From positions 868,001 through 932,000 of the forward strand of contig NZ_LCTZ01000002.1 of assembly GCF_001413955.1 (NCBI RefSeq): a stretch of 64,000 bases of DNA. Reading direction: 5' to 3'. Positions 36,382 to 46,106 of the stretch are shown piece by piece (within the stretch, counting starts at the first letter, position 1; each line of letters opens with the position of its first letter). The position numbers and the translations under genes are program-made. Below the pieces are notes generated by a model, which was not told where the DNA came from, did not search any database, and worked only from the letters and a program-made list of their open reading frames with translations. The stretch comes from Flagellimonas eckloniae. GTDB lineage: Bacteria; Bacteroidota; Bacteroidia; Flavobacteriales; Flavobacteriaceae.

Positions 36382-37101
36382 AATGGACTCTCCGTTAAGA
36401 TTGGTCGTTAAAATATCGCTCATCAAGTCAAAATAGGGTCTAATGGCCTTAAAAGATTTGTCCACCTCTTCACTAAAGGAATTTGATAGCACTTCTTTGT
36501 CAGTAAAGTTTCTGACGAAGATGAACTGTTTTTTCTTGATCAAATCAATATTCTGATGCTCCTTATCAAAACCTTTTGGCGCCGTTTTTACACCGTCACC
36601 CTGCAATTCTCCCCAAATATCTTTAAACAATTTTTTATTGATAATACCACGGAATTCCGATGCATCCATTTCCAACTCCTTACGTATCCGGAACAGATCT
36701 TCTTTATTTGGTTCCCAAAATCCTGTTGCAACAAAAGTCTCCCCTGGTTTTATCCTAAGATAATATCCCCCACGTAGACGTGATCCCAATCTAGAGAATG
36801 AACCGGCAAAATGGGTTTTATAGGGCGTTTTGTCCTTTGAGAAACGTACATCCCTATAAATCCGGAATATCTTCATTTTTTCAATTTCGTCATGAGTATT
36901 TAAACGTTCTTGAATATTTTCATAAAAGGATTTAACATCGGATTCATGCTTTTTAAAGGTGGTTTTGTTTTCTAAAAACCATTCTTTGTTATTGTTTTTT
37001 GCCAGTTCCTTAAGGAAATTGAATGCGTCTTTTGTAATTGTTGAATTATTCACAGGACTGAAATGTTGTGTTATTTTTAAGCTAAAGTTAGCGATTTCCA
37101 T
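36373..37101 (-). CDS. DUF2461 domain-containing protein
   Basis: 242 aa. Hallmarks of DUF2461 (TIGR02453) are AFNFLKELAKNNNKEWF near residue 26, FRIYRDVRFSKDKTPYKTH, and GGYYLRIKPGETFVATGFW. The molecular function is unknown. A later start around residue 20 (TITKDAF) is possible because the first 20 residues look poorly conserved. It diverges from cysE across about 50 bases. Confidence 0.9.
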   Translation of the reverse strand: MEIANFSLKITQHFSPVNNSTITKDAFNFLKELAKNNNKEWFLENKTTFKKHESDVKSFYENIQERLNTHDEIEKMKIFRIYRDVRFSKDKTPYKTHFAGSFSRLGSRLRGGYYLRIKPGETFVATGFWEPNKEDLFRIRKELEMDASEFRGIINKKLFKDIWGELQGDGVKTAPKGFDKEHQNIDLIKKKQFIFVRNFTDKEVLSNSFSEEVDKSFKAIRPYFDLMSDILTTNLNGESILD

Positions 37102-37149
37102 TACTGAGTGGTAATCATTTAGCTATTTTTAAACTTTATTTTTTATTGG

Positions 37150-37941
37150 ATGGATAAGCAAAAAGTTATTGAAGAACTGAATAGGCACAAAAAACAACCC
37201 TATTTAGACTATAGGCTAAAACAAGAAACAGAAAATTTCACCAATACACTTTTTTATACGTTGTTCGATGTGAATACTCCTGTTGCAGAGAACTTGGAAG
37301 TTCTAGAAGAAAAATTTAAACTCCTTGTTGATTTAGCTTGTTGGGATTTGGAAAAACCCTGTTCAAAAGTCTGGAACAATTATGTGGCCTGTTTGCCAAG
37401 CGTTTTGGAAAAGCTGAATTTGGATGCTGATGCCATTCTCAATTGCGATCCAGCTTCTTTGTCCATCCAGGAAATCTATATGGCGTATCCAGGGTTTTAT
37501 GCGATTGCAATCTATAGATTGGCCCATGAACTTTATATTCAAGGCTTTCCGTTGGTACCTCGCTTGATGACGGAGTATGCCCATAGACAAACTGGTGTTG
37601 ATATTAACCCGGGCGCACAAATAGGGAAATCATTTTTTATAGATCACGCTACGGGAGTAGTCATTGGCGAGACCGCCATAATTCATGATAATGTAAAACT
37701 TTATCAAGGTGTTACCTTAGGAGCGTTGTATGTTGCCAAGAACCTTCAGAAAACAAAGAGACATCCTACCATAATGTCCAATGTGACCATCTATGCCAAC
37801 GCTACCATTTTGGGTGGAGAAACGGTAATAGGTGAAAATTCGATTATTGGTGGAAATGCTTGGCTCACCGCTTCGGTACCTGCAAACTCAACTGTTTTCC
37901 ATACGCCCGAGATAAAAATAAAAACAGTTTCAAATGCCTAA
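37150..37941 (+). CDS. cysE: serine O-acetyltransferase
   Basis: 263 aa. The N-terminal helical domain is followed by a left-handed beta helix with hexapeptide repeats (GVDINPGAQIGKSFFIDHATGVVIGE, VTIYANATILGGETVIGE). The catalytic His and Asp lie in IDHATGVVIGET. It acetylates serine for cysteine synthesis. It overlaps the start of the cysteine synthase gene by 8 bases, so the two steps are coexpressed. The C-terminus (PEIKIKTVSNA) is shorter than in E. coli CysE. Confidence 0.93.
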   Translation: MDKQKVIEELNRHKKQPYLDYRLKQETENFTNTLFYTLFDVNTPVAENLEVLEEKFKLLVDLACWDLEKPCSKVWNNYVACLPSVLEKLNLDADAILNCDPASLSIQEIYMAYPGFYAIAIYRLAHELYIQGFPLVPRLMTEYAHRQTGVDINPGAQIGKSFFIDHATGVVIGETAIIHDNVKLYQGVTLGALYVAKNLQKTKRHPTIMSNVTIYANATILGGETVIGENSIIGGNAWLTASVPANSTVFHTPEIKIKTVSNA

Positions 37942-38818
37942 GACCATTCTTAATCTAATTGGAAACACGCCTCTGGTGGAATCCAAAGTGCTGAACACCA
38001 ATCCCAATGTGAAGCTCCTCTTCAAATTGGAAGGACATAACCCAGGTGGTAGTGTTAAGGATCGGCCGGCACTTAATATGATTAAAAGTGGTTTGGAGCG
38101 AGGTGAGATTACCAAAAAATCCAAACTAATTGAAGCTACAAGTGGTAACACAGGGATAGCACTTGCCATGATTGCCGGAATCTATGGATTGGACATGGAG
38201 TTGGTAATGCCTGAGAATTCTACAAAGGAACGTGTACAAACGATGCGGGCCTATGGTGCAAAAGTTACGTTGACATCTTCGGATGTTGGTATTGAGGGCG
38301 CCCGGGATTATGCAGAGTCAAAGGTTAGGGATGAAGGCTATCAAACCTTGAATCAGTTTGCAAATAACGATAATTGGATGGCGCATTACAAAACTACAGG
38401 ACCTGAAATCTGGAAGGATACTGAGGGTGGTGTTACCCATTTCGTTTCCAGTATGGGCACAACCGGAACCATCATGGGGACCTCCACATTTCTGAAAGAG
38501 CAGAACCCGGCTATTCAAATTGTTGGAGTGCAACCAACGGACGACTCTAGAATTCCAGGAATTCGAAAATGGCCTGAAGAATACTTACCAAAAATCTTTG
38601 ACCCAAGTAAAGTGGATACGGTTATGGAAGTAAGTCAGGAGGAAGCACGGCAAATGGCGAAGAGATTGGCCAAAGAAGAAGGAATCTTTTCTGGTATGAG
38701 CAGTGGAGGAGCTGCAACAGTAGCGTTACGCTTGGCCAGTTCTTTACAAGGTGGCACCATCGTTTCCATATTATGTGACAGAGGAGACCGGTACCTATCT
38801 TCAGATTTGTTTGACTGA
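37934..38818 (+). CDS. cysM: cysteine synthase (CysM type)
   Basis: 294 aa PLP enzyme. The PLP lysine is in NPGGSVKDRPALNM near residue 41, and the substrate loop is TSGNTGIALA near residue 70. GIFSGMSSGGAATVAL binds the PLP phosphate. It replaces acetate of O-acetylserine with sulfide. The length and GVQPTDDSRIPGI fit the CysM group. It is cotranscribed with cysE. It converges with the alpha/beta hydrolase pair, ending one base before that gene's stop. Confidence 0.94.
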   Translation: MPKTILNLIGNTPLVESKVLNTNPNVKLLFKLEGHNPGGSVKDRPALNMIKSGLERGEITKKSKLIEATSGNTGIALAMIAGIYGLDMELVMPENSTKERVQTMRAYGAKVTLTSSDVGIEGARDYAESKVRDEGYQTLNQFANNDNWMAHYKTTGPEIWKDTEGGVTHFVSSMGTTGTIMGTSTFLKEQNPAIQIVGVQPTDDSRIPGIRKWPEEYLPKIFDPSKVDTVMEVSQEEARQMAKRLAKEEGIFSGMSSGGAATVALRLASSLQGGTIVSILCDRGDRYLSSDLFD

Positions 38819-38819
38819 T

Positions 38820-39617
38820 TTAGTCTAACTCCAATTCTATTCCTTTGCGGTACACTTCAAAATCATTTAAATCATTATGGTTTCCATTTTCAATAGTGTA
38901 CATTTTTTTATCTGAATTTGGAATAGCCTCAAAGAGTTTCAGGCCAGATTCATAGGCCACAACGTTATCAACAGTGCCATGAAAAATTCTGATTGGTGCA
39001 TTTACAGTTTTAATGTATTTATAGGAACTCATTTCATATTTTAAAACATGTTTTATAGGAAAAAAAGGAAAACGATCTTGGGCCACATCCAATAAACTAT
39101 AAAACGGAGTCTCTAGAATGAGTTTTGCTGGATTTGTGTTAGATGCCAAATGAGTGGCTATGCTTGCTCCCAATGAACGGCCATAAATTATGATATTTTC
39201 TTCTGTATAGGTTTTCAATGCGTGTGAATAAAACAAATGCGCGTCTGTGTAGAGAGCTTCTTCACTGAGCTTTCCGGTACTTTTTCCATAACCACGATAA
39301 TCCATAACTAGCACGTCGTATCCCAATTCAACAAATGATGATGTAATCTGTCCCCATCTTGATAAATCTCCTGCATTTCCATGAAAATATAAAATCAAAC
39401 CCTTTGGCCTTTCGGTTTTAAAGTGGATGGCATTGAGTTTGGCTCCATCCGAAGTATTCAGGAAAATCTCTTCAAAATCATGGGCAAAGGAGTATTCATA
39501 GTTGTTGGGCAACTGGGTAGGCAGGAAAATAAGTTTTTCTTGAAGCGAATAAAGCATAACAATCAATAGAAATAATAATAGTATTAGATAGAGTCCAAAT
39601 CGCTTAAGCTTTTGCAT
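38820..39617 (-). CDS. alpha/beta hydrolase with N-terminal membrane anchor
   Basis: 265 aa. A single membrane helix lies at residues 9-22 (LYLILLLFLLIVML). The nucleophile elbow is YGRSLGASIA, near residue 145, with the Asp in DNVVAY and the His in NGNHNDLND. The family (BEM46/ABHD13-like) is membrane-bound with unknown substrates. It overlaps the upstream, clearly homologous gene by 14 bases and is probably a tandem duplicate. Confidence 0.85.
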   Translation of the reverse strand: MQKLKRFGLYLILLLFLLIVMLYSLQEKLIFLPTQLPNNYEYSFAHDFEEIFLNTSDGAKLNAIHFKTERPKGLILYFHGNAGDLSRWGQITSSFVELGYDVLVMDYRGYGKSTGKLSEEALYTDAHLFYSHALKTYTEENIIIYGRSLGASIATHLASNTNPAKLILETPFYSLLDVAQDRFPFFPIKHVLKYEMSSYKYIKTVNAPIRIFHGTVDNVVAYESGLKLFEAIPNSDKKMYTIENGNHNDLNDFEVYRKGIELELD

Positions 39618-40479
39618 TGGTGCGCTTTGATGAATGTTTTACATTGATACTGGACCCTTCTAAATTTACTTTTTGGGGACGAGTGGTGATAATTTCCGTC
39701 AGCATTTTGTGATACGACTCAAATGTGTTCAAGTTTTTATGCCCCCCTCCTATTACAGTATATAATTTTGTGAGTTCTGGTTTAATTTTAGACAATTTCA
39801 CACTTGTTTTATAGGGTATCAATTTGTCATCGGTTCCGTGAATGATATGGATTGGACAATTTACATACTTTAACCATTTATGCGTTGGCATTGGAAATTT
39901 TATCAATAATGACAAGGGCATAAAAGGAATGTATTTTTTGGCTACTTTATTTAAGCTATAGTATGGAGCATCCAAAATCAACATTCTGGGATTGTTCATT
40001 GACGCCAGTTTAGCGGCAAATCCCGAACCCATGGAACGACCGTAAAGAACAATATATTTTTCAGAAACTTTTTCCTTAAGTCTATTGTAGACCACCTGCA
40101 TATCCCGTTTCACTGCTTTTTGGGTTCTTCGGCCCGTGCTCTTTCCAAAACCACGGTAATCTACCATGATAACATCATAGCCATGCCTAGTGAAGTCCAC
40201 AGCAAATTTTCCCCATCCTTTTATACTTTTGGAATTTCCTTTCAGGTAAAAAACGATTCCTTTTGGGTTTTCAGCTTTAAATCGGAGTCCATTTATGGTA
40301 GCCCCGTCCCTAGTTTCAATATTATATTCCTCAATTTCCTGATTATCATAATAAAATTGAAAGTCCTTCGAGAGCTTTTCTGGTTTAAAGAGAAAGTAAT
40401 CCTGTAAGAAGTAAAGCAAAACACTTATTACAATATACGCTACAAGTACAATGAGTAAAATATAAAGCCAATTCTGCAT
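39604..40479 (-). CDS. alpha/beta hydrolase with N-terminal membrane anchor (paralogue)
   Basis: 291 aa. The N-terminal membrane helix spans residues 5-25. The nucleophile elbow is YGRSMGSGFAAKLAS, and the triad continues with DDKLIPY and GGGHKNLN. It is close in layout to the downstream protein (shared GYGKSTG/GFGKSTG, VMVDYRG, IHGT). The substrate is unknown. A small hairpin lies at 40528-40543 in the upstream region. Confidence 0.85.
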   Translation of the reverse strand: MQNWLYILLIVLVAYIVISVLLYFLQDYFLFKPEKLSKDFQFYYDNQEIEEYNIETRDGATINGLRFKAENPKGIVFYLKGNSKSIKGWGKFAVDFTRHGYDVIMVDYRGFGKSTGRRTQKAVKRDMQVVYNRLKEKVSEKYIVLYGRSMGSGFAAKLASMNNPRMLILDAPYYSLNKVAKKYIPFMPLSLLIKFPMPTHKWLKYVNCPIHIIHGTDDKLIPYKTSVKLSKIKPELTKLYTVIGGGHKNLNTFESYHKMLTEIITTRPQKVNLEGSSINVKHSSKRTNAKA

Positions 40480-40678
40480 TCTTAAGTGTTTGTTCCAAAA
40501 TACAAAAAATCTTTTTAGGTCTCTTTATTGATTTATGAATCAATTGATTGACTTTAAAGAGCAACAAAAGGGCCTTTTTTTCAAATCACCAAAAATAATC
40601 AACGGCTCATCGATTTATTTAAACCAAATTATTTGTAATCTTTTTCTTTACATTAAAATTTGAATATCCCAAACCACT

Positions 40679-41161
40679 ATGGAGTCACTATTTAAGATTT
40701 TTACTTGGAAAATAAGCAGTGTTGTTACTTCAATGCTACTATTGGTATTGATTTTATTAAATTTTTATGGGGTTTATGCTAACAAATTTTACTTTTTAAA
40801 ACCAGCCAATTATATTTTCCCAGCATTAGCAATGGTACATTTCCTCTATTTATATGTACTTCGCTTCAAAATAACTGAAAATGAATTACCTGATCCAATA
40901 ATGCGAAATTTGGAATATGTGCTCTATACCGTATTGATTGTTTATTTTTTTAAAATTTATGAAAGCGCCATGGTTTTAAATTCCCTCTCTGAATATCAGG
41001 GACATGTAATACCGGATATGTTTAAAACTATAGGAACAATTACATTAGTTTTGTATTGCGTACTATCTGTATTTACATTACTATTATTTTTGCAAAGGAA
41101 ATATTATGTGGGTAAATATGATTTTGAAAACTATAATAACAATTTAAATATGTGGCAATAG
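40679..41161 (+). CDS. four-helix hypothetical membrane protein
   Basis: 160 aa with four predicted membrane segments: about residues 16-32, 42-60, 80-98 and 120-140. There are no charged catalytic motifs and no signal. No family is recognised. It stands alone between divergent and convergent neighbours, and the product is probably in the inner membrane. Confidence 0.7.
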   Translation: MESLFKIFTWKISSVVTSMLLLVLILLNFYGVYANKFYFLKPANYIFPALAMVHFLYLYVLRFKITENELPDPIMRNLEYVLYTVLIVYFFKIYESAMVLNSLSEYQGHVIPDMFKTIGTITLVLYCVLSVFTLLLFLQRKYYVGKYDFENYNNNLNMWQ

Positions 41162-41167
41162 TATTAA

Positions 41168-42637
41168 CTATAATCCACGGATGTAACTTCCATAAAGATC
41201 TTTAAACTGATAACCCTGTGTGTACCGTTGTTTACTCAGTTTTTTGTGGGCCACCAGTCCCCAGAGCAACAATTCCTTCATGAAATAGGACTCTTCTTTG
41301 GAAACATCTGGTTGATGCTCCCGCATTAGCTCATTTAAAGGAACCACGGAATCTAACTTGGCCATATAGTCTTTATCAGAATCTTCATCGAGTAATTCAA
41401 ACCCTTCTCCATCAAAAAACCAATGGATCAAGTCATCATAGACGGTTTCGGAGTCTTTACGTTCTAATTTGGAAATCTCCGGGAAATAATTTGGGAACAA
41501 TGATTTTATGGAATCCTCCACCAATATTTCAACCACAGACCCTGCTCCTTCTTGCTCTCCTTCATAAACCAATTCAATCTTACCGGTTATGGATGGGATT
41601 ATTCCCATAAAATCACTTAAACGGACGGTAGTATTCTTTTCACCTGATTTTATCACTCTTCGTTCTGCAGTACTCAGAAGGTTCTCGAATGCAGTGATGC
41701 TCATTCGTGCACTTACACCACTTTTTGCATCTACATATTCACTTTTACGCGCCTCAAAACTGATCTGTTCCAAAACATCCATTGCAATTTCAGGTACATG
41801 AATGTTATCCGATTGCCTACTTTCCAATTGGGCTTCTTGTTTGGTTATTTTTTTTGCAATTTCTATGTTCTCAGGATAATGTGTAAGTATTTGGGAGCCT
41901 ATTCGATCCTTAAGCGGAGTTACAATACTACCTCTATTGGTGTAATCTTCAGGATTTGCTGTGAATACAAATTGTAGATCCAAAGCTAGTCTTAATTTGA
42001 AACCTCTGATTTGTATATCTCCTTCTTGCAGTATATTAAATAGTGCTACTTGAATTCTTGCTTGAAGGTCTGGTAGTTCATTAATAACAAAAATACAGCG
42101 GTTTGCTCTTGGTATCATTCCAAAATGGATGACCCTATCATCAGCATACGAAAGTTTTAGGTTTGCCGCTTTTATTGGATCTATGTCCCCTATTAAATCA
42201 GCAACGGTAACATCGGGTGTGGCCAACTTCTCATAAAATCGTTCATCGCGATGAATCCAATTAATGGGAGTGTCATCACTTTTTTCCTTAATAAGTTGTG
42301 TTGCGAATCTAGAAATAGGTTGAAAAGGATCATCATGTACCTCTGAACCTTCCACTACAGGAATCCATTCATCCAATAACTGAACCATTAATCTCGCCAG
42401 CCTAGTTTTGGCTTGCCCTCGAAGACCCAGTAGATTGATGTTATGTCTAGATAAAATAGCTCTTTCCAACTCTGGTATTACTGAGTTTTCATAACCCCAG
42501 ACACCATGGAAAGTTTCTTCTCCGTTAGCGATTTTCTCCAATAGATTCCCTCGCAATTCATCTTTAATGCCTTTACTCTCGTACCCGGAAGCTTTTAATT
42601 GCCCAAGGGTTTTTATTTTATTGTAATCTAGCTTCAT
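41168..42637 (-). CDS. AAA+ ATPase, magnesium chelatase ChlI-like
   Basis: 489 aa. The Walker A loop is LLGLRGQAKTRLARL near residue 72. The Walker B region is CIFVINELPDLQARIQ, with Asn-Glu where many AAA+ proteins have Asp-Glu; I recall the same pattern in other ChlI-like proteins of this group. EGDIQIRGFKLRL is the sensor region. It is paired with a VWA protein, as in MoxR/ChlI-ChlD systems that remodel or metallate a client protein. It is probably cytoplasmic. The client is unknown; no chlorophyll genes are near. Confidence 0.85.
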   Translation of the reverse strand: MKLDYNKIKTLGQLKASGYESKGIKDELRGNLLEKIANGEETFHGVWGYENSVIPELERAILSRHNINLLGLRGQAKTRLARLMVQLLDEWIPVVEGSEVHDDPFQPISRFATQLIKEKSDDTPINWIHRDERFYEKLATPDVTVADLIGDIDPIKAANLKLSYADDRVIHFGMIPRANRCIFVINELPDLQARIQVALFNILQEGDIQIRGFKLRLALDLQFVFTANPEDYTNRGSIVTPLKDRIGSQILTHYPENIEIAKKITKQEAQLESRQSDNIHVPEIAMDVLEQISFEARKSEYVDAKSGVSARMSITAFENLLSTAERRVIKSGEKNTTVRLSDFMGIIPSITGKIELVYEGEQEGAGSVVEILVEDSIKSLFPNYFPEISKLERKDSETVYDDLIHWFFDGEGFELLDEDSDKDYMAKLDSVVPLNELMREHQPDVSKEESYFMKELLLWGLVAHKKLSKQRYTQGYQFKDLYGSYIRGL

Positions 42638-42649
42638 CGTGTATAAGTG

Positions 42650-43801
42650 CTATCCTTTAATTCTTTTTCTTCTGTTTTGTTCGTAATCTTCAAAAATCAT
42701 CTCCCCAAGCCCTTTCAGCCCAGTATAAAATGCTTTCCCTTTATTGGCTTGGGTAAATTCCCGCACAAATTGCATGAGATACGGGTCTTGGGCAATCATA
42801 AAGGTAGTTATGGGAATGTGCAGCTTTCTGGCTTGTTGCGCCATGGCATAACATTTCTCCACAATATATTCATCCAGTCCAACACTGTTTTTGTAATAGT
42901 CACCATTGGGAAGCCTCAAGCAAGAAGGTTTTCCATCGGTAATCATAAAAATCTGCTTATTGGTATTCCGTTTCCTTCTTAACATATCCATTGCCAACTG
43001 AAGACCTGCAACAGTATTTGTATGGTAGGGCCCAACTTTTAAATAGGGTAAATCCTTTATCGGAATAGGCCAAGCATCATTGCCAAAGACCAAAATATCC
43101 AACGTGTCTTTTGGGTATCGAGTTGTAATCAATTCGGCAAGGGCCATGGCCACTTTCTTGGCTGGGGTAATACGGTCTTCCCCATATAAAATCATACTAT
43201 GGCTGATATCAATCATCAATACAGTACTCATTTGAGCCTTGTACTGGGTATCTTCAACGACCAAATCTTCCTCACTTAGCGAAAAACTATCAAGTCCGTG
43301 GTTAATCTGGGCATTTTTGAGACTCTCAGTCATTGAAATATGTTCCAACGAATCTCCAAAACGATACTCCCTAAATTCTCCGGTATGCTCATCTCCCCTC
43401 CCCGATTTACCTGTTTTATGATTGCCAGAACCGCTTCTTTTTAACTTTCCAAAGATTTGCTCTAACGCTTTTTGACGTAAAGCACGTTCCAGTTTAGCAG
43501 TTATTGACAAACTTCCGCTTCCATCACCTTCTTCCCCATCTCCTTGCTCGCCATCTGTGTCAAATTCTTCACGGATAAAACCTTTGGCCTTTAAATCTTC
43601 TATAAAATCTTCAATTGTGTAATCATCATCGGTAAGTTCATATTCCTTATCCAATTCCCGCAACCAATCCAAGGCCTCCTCCACATCGCCTGAGGTATGA
43701 GTAATAAGTTCCTGGAAAATCTCAAAAAGTTTTTCGAACGGAGTCTGATTAGGAGCTTCGTACGTAGTAAATCGAAATCCCTTTCTTGTATTCATAGCCA
43801 T
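42650..43801 (-). CDS. VWA domain protein partnered with the ChlI-like ATPase
   Basis: 383 aa. The first 150 residues are acidic and Gly/Ser-rich (EGDGSGSLSITAKL, SGSGNHKTGKSGRGD). The VWA domain begins near residue 190 with MIDAS motif LMIDISHSM and later ITDGKPS. It probably acts as the regulatory partner of the AAA+ ATPase whose gene starts 12 bases downstream. There is no signal peptide. The genes are cotranscribed, with this one first. Confidence 0.85.
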   Translation of the reverse strand: MAMNTRKGFRFTTYEAPNQTPFEKLFEIFQELITHTSGDVEEALDWLRELDKEYELTDDDYTIEDFIEDLKAKGFIREEFDTDGEQGDGEEGDGSGSLSITAKLERALRQKALEQIFGKLKRSGSGNHKTGKSGRGDEHTGEFREYRFGDSLEHISMTESLKNAQINHGLDSFSLSEEDLVVEDTQYKAQMSTVLMIDISHSMILYGEDRITPAKKVAMALAELITTRYPKDTLDILVFGNDAWPIPIKDLPYLKVGPYHTNTVAGLQLAMDMLRRKRNTNKQIFMITDGKPSCLRLPNGDYYKNSVGLDEYIVEKCYAMAQQARKLHIPITTFMIAQDPYLMQFVREFTQANKGKAFYTGLKGLGEMIFEDYEQNRRKRIKG

Positions 43802-43866
43802 TATATAAAATTAACACATTCTGCTTTTACCTTGATGGCTTTAATGAAAACTTAACGCTTCTGTTT

Positions 43867-44688
43867 ATGTTTGCAGTTATGGACAAAGAATTATGTCTTG
43901 GCTTTTATTCCACTCCTCCCCTTTGGACAAATACCCAATTTGGTATCCAACAGTTTGAATTCCCACAGCTCCAGTTGGGAGATTTTAAACCGAATTCCAT
44001 CAATGAAAGTTTACGGCTCGGTCATCAAATGGAACATGTGTTTGAACAATTGATTTCATATTCTAAACATTGGGAAATTATTTCGAGAAATGTGTTAGTC
44101 GATAAGGGAAAAAATAGGATTGGTGAAATCGATTTTATTCTCGAAAATACTGAAATCAAAGAGGTTTACCATATAGAATTGGCTTATAAGTTCTATATTA
44201 TTAACCCTGAAATATCGGAACCCATCCATCGCTTAATGGGACCGAATAAGAGAGATATGTTTTTCACCAAATTGGATAAGCTAAAAGGAAAACAATTCCC
44301 ATTATTTTATGCTGAAGCGCTAAGAAGCAAACTACAAGATTTGAAAATACAATCTGATACAGTTAAACAGCAAGCTTGCTTTAAAACACAACTTTTTATC
44401 CCTTATGGAGACACTAATGTTTCAATACGTCCCTTAAACAAGAACTGTATACAAGGCAAGTGGATTAGGTTTGAGGATTTTAATTCAGAAGCATTCAAAA
44501 CGTTTGGGTATTACATTCCTTTTAAAAGAGAATGGGTGATTGCTCCAACTGTAAATCGAAAATACAATACTCATTACGAAACCCTACTTGAAATAAACTT
44601 ATGTATCATAAAGGAAAACTCACCAATGCTTTGGCTTAAAAAGCCAGATGGTGAAATCGAAAAACTATTTGTGGTTTGGTGGTCATAG
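43867..44688 (+). CDS. DUF1853 family protein
   Basis: 273 aa. Recognisable DUF1853 features are LGFYSTPPLW near the N-terminus, LRLGHQMEHVFEQL, VLVDKGKNRIGEIDFIL, and HIELAYKFYI. The pattern of Glu, Asp-Phe and Glu-Leu-Ala resembles PD-(D/E)xK nucleases (GEIDF...HIELAYK), which could mean nuclease activity; this is inference. It diverges from the VWA/AAA pair. Confidence 0.72.
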   Translation: MFAVMDKELCLGFYSTPPLWTNTQFGIQQFEFPQLQLGDFKPNSINESLRLGHQMEHVFEQLISYSKHWEIISRNVLVDKGKNRIGEIDFILENTEIKEVYHIELAYKFYIINPEISEPIHRLMGPNKRDMFFTKLDKLKGKQFPLFYAEALRSKLQDLKIQSDTVKQQACFKTQLFIPYGDTNVSIRPLNKNCIQGKWIRFEDFNSEAFKTFGYYIPFKREWVIAPTVNRKYNTHYETLLEINLCIIKENSPMLWLKKPDGEIEKLFVVWWS

Positions 44689-44809
44689 AAATATAATAAA
44701 TAGGTGAAACATTAGGAAAAGGTCAATGAAAAAAATAAAAAATAAAATATTTTCATCTAGATGCAACCTTTCAAAATATAGCTTGTCTTTAGATTATAAT
44801 TGAATATAT

Positions 44810-45490
44810 ATGCTAAAGAACTTTACTGTATTTGTTTTATTTCTTGCATTGCTATGCTACAATTCACTATTAAAAGCTCAGGAAGAACCTAAAGATTACA
44901 TAGAATTTAATGATCGTAAGAATGTAGTTCACGGGGTTTATTTAGGACTTAACGCACACTACGGAGAACTGAAAAATATACCCACCTATGGACTTGGTTT
45001 AAAAATGGCCTATGTTGCCAATCAACGGTTTGAAGTTGGTATTGCGACAACCTTTTTGATATCGGACCAAGAGTTCATTACAGTTGAGGATATTGATAAC
45101 AGGCTTATAGGAGCTTATATAGGAGGGCATTTTGAACCTATTTTTTTTAGTAAAAAGAGGGTTAACTTATCTTTTCCTTTATTTCTTGGAGTGGGTGGGA
45201 TTGGCTATACAACCTCAGGAGAAGATGATTTTGATGATGACTTTATAGATAAAGAGTTCGAGAACGTTAATACTATTTTCGTTATGGAACCAGGAGTAAA
45301 TGCACTTTTCAACTTATCAAGATATATACAATTAGAAGCAGGTATTAAATACCGTTTCACAAATAAAATAGATTTGGCCACTAGCCCAATTAAAAGACTA
45401 AATGGCTTTTCCACAGGCGTTGGAGTAAAGGTGGGTATCTTTAATATGGGAAAAAATCGCTACAAAAAGAATATTTCTGAAAAAGAATAG
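44810..45490 (+). CDS. outer-membrane beta-barrel-like protein
   Basis: 226 aa with a signal peptide ending LLKAQ (about residue 23). The rest alternates hydrophobic and polar residues and has repeated aromatic/Gly patterns (GVYLGLNAHYGELK, YGLGLKMAYVANQRFEVGIATTF, LEAGIKYRFTNKIDLA), as in eight- to ten-strand outer-membrane barrels of Bacteroidota. The function is unknown. It converges with the his operon. Confidence 0.7.
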   Translation: MLKNFTVFVLFLALLCYNSLLKAQEEPKDYIEFNDRKNVVHGVYLGLNAHYGELKNIPTYGLGLKMAYVANQRFEVGIATTFLISDQEFITVEDIDNRLIGAYIGGHFEPIFFSKKRVNLSFPLFLGVGGIGYTTSGEDDFDDDFIDKEFENVNTIFVMEPGVNALFNLSRYIQLEAGIKYRFTNKIDLATSPIKRLNGFSTGVGVKVGIFNMGKNRYKKNISEKE

Positions 45491-45504
45491 TATAGTTGAA
45501 ATTT

Positions 45505-46104
45505 TTAGTTGTGTCTCTCAATCAGAACCTTTTCAATATCGGTCAATTTATATCCTTTGGCTTGTAATAAAATTAGATAATGAAATAGTAAATCCGCGCT
45601 CTCGTTCAAGAAAAGGTCATCATTGTTGTCTTTGGCTTCTATTACCGTTTCAACAGCCTCTTCCCCTACCTTTTGTGCTATTTTATTTATTCCTTTCTTA
45701 AAAAGGGACGCTACATAACTATCAGGATTTTCCACATCTTCTTTTCGAGATGTAATAATATCCTCTAACGTAGAAAGAAACCCATAATCTTGAACATTTT
45801 CTTCTGACCAACATGTATCTGTTCCCGTATGACAGGTTGGGCCTTCAGGGTTTACTGTAATAAGCAAGGCATCATTGTCACAATCATTTTTAATAGTGAC
45901 CAAGTGCAGGAAGTTCCCACTTTCTTCACCTTTTGTCCAAAGCCGATTTTTACTTCGGCTAAAAAAGGTGACTTTCTTGGTCTTTTGCGTTGCGTCCAAG
46001 GCTTCCTGATTCATGTACCCCAACATTAAAACGTTTTTAGTCGTGGCATCTTGAATTATTGCCGGCACCAATCCGTCAGTATTTTTAGTAAAGTCTATTT
46101 TCAT
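45505..46104 (-). CDS. hisIE: HisIE: phosphoribosyl-AMP cyclohydrolase / phosphoribosyl-ATP pyrophosphatase
   Basis: 199 aa bifunctional enzyme. The N-terminal HisI domain has FFSRSKNRLWTKGEESGNF and metal-binding NPEGPTCHTGTDTCW near residue 85. The C-terminal HisE domain has KIAQKVGEEAVETVIEA and NESADLLFH. It carries out steps 2 and 3 of histidine synthesis and is the last gene of the operon. Confidence 0.96.
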   Translation of the reverse strand: MKIDFTKNTDGLVPAIIQDATTKNVLMLGYMNQEALDATQKTKKVTFFSRSKNRLWTKGEESGNFLHLVTIKNDCDNDALLITVNPEGPTCHTGTDTCWSEENVQDYGFLSTLEDIITSRKEDVENPDSYVASLFKKGINKIAQKVGEEAVETVIEAKDNNDDLFLNESADLLFHYLILLQAKGYKLTDIEKVLIERHN

Positions 46105-46106
46105 TG

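Noticed and set aside
40521-40561. Hairpin sequences between the alpha/beta hydrolase and the membrane protein
   Set aside because: TTGATT-TATG-AATCAA and flanking CTCTTTA/TAAAGAG pair, but the site lies between divergent starts and has no T run after a stem; not called a terminator or attenuator.
45491-45504. Terminator between the barrel protein and hisIE
   Set aside because: Only 14 bases separate the convergent genes and no stem is visible.
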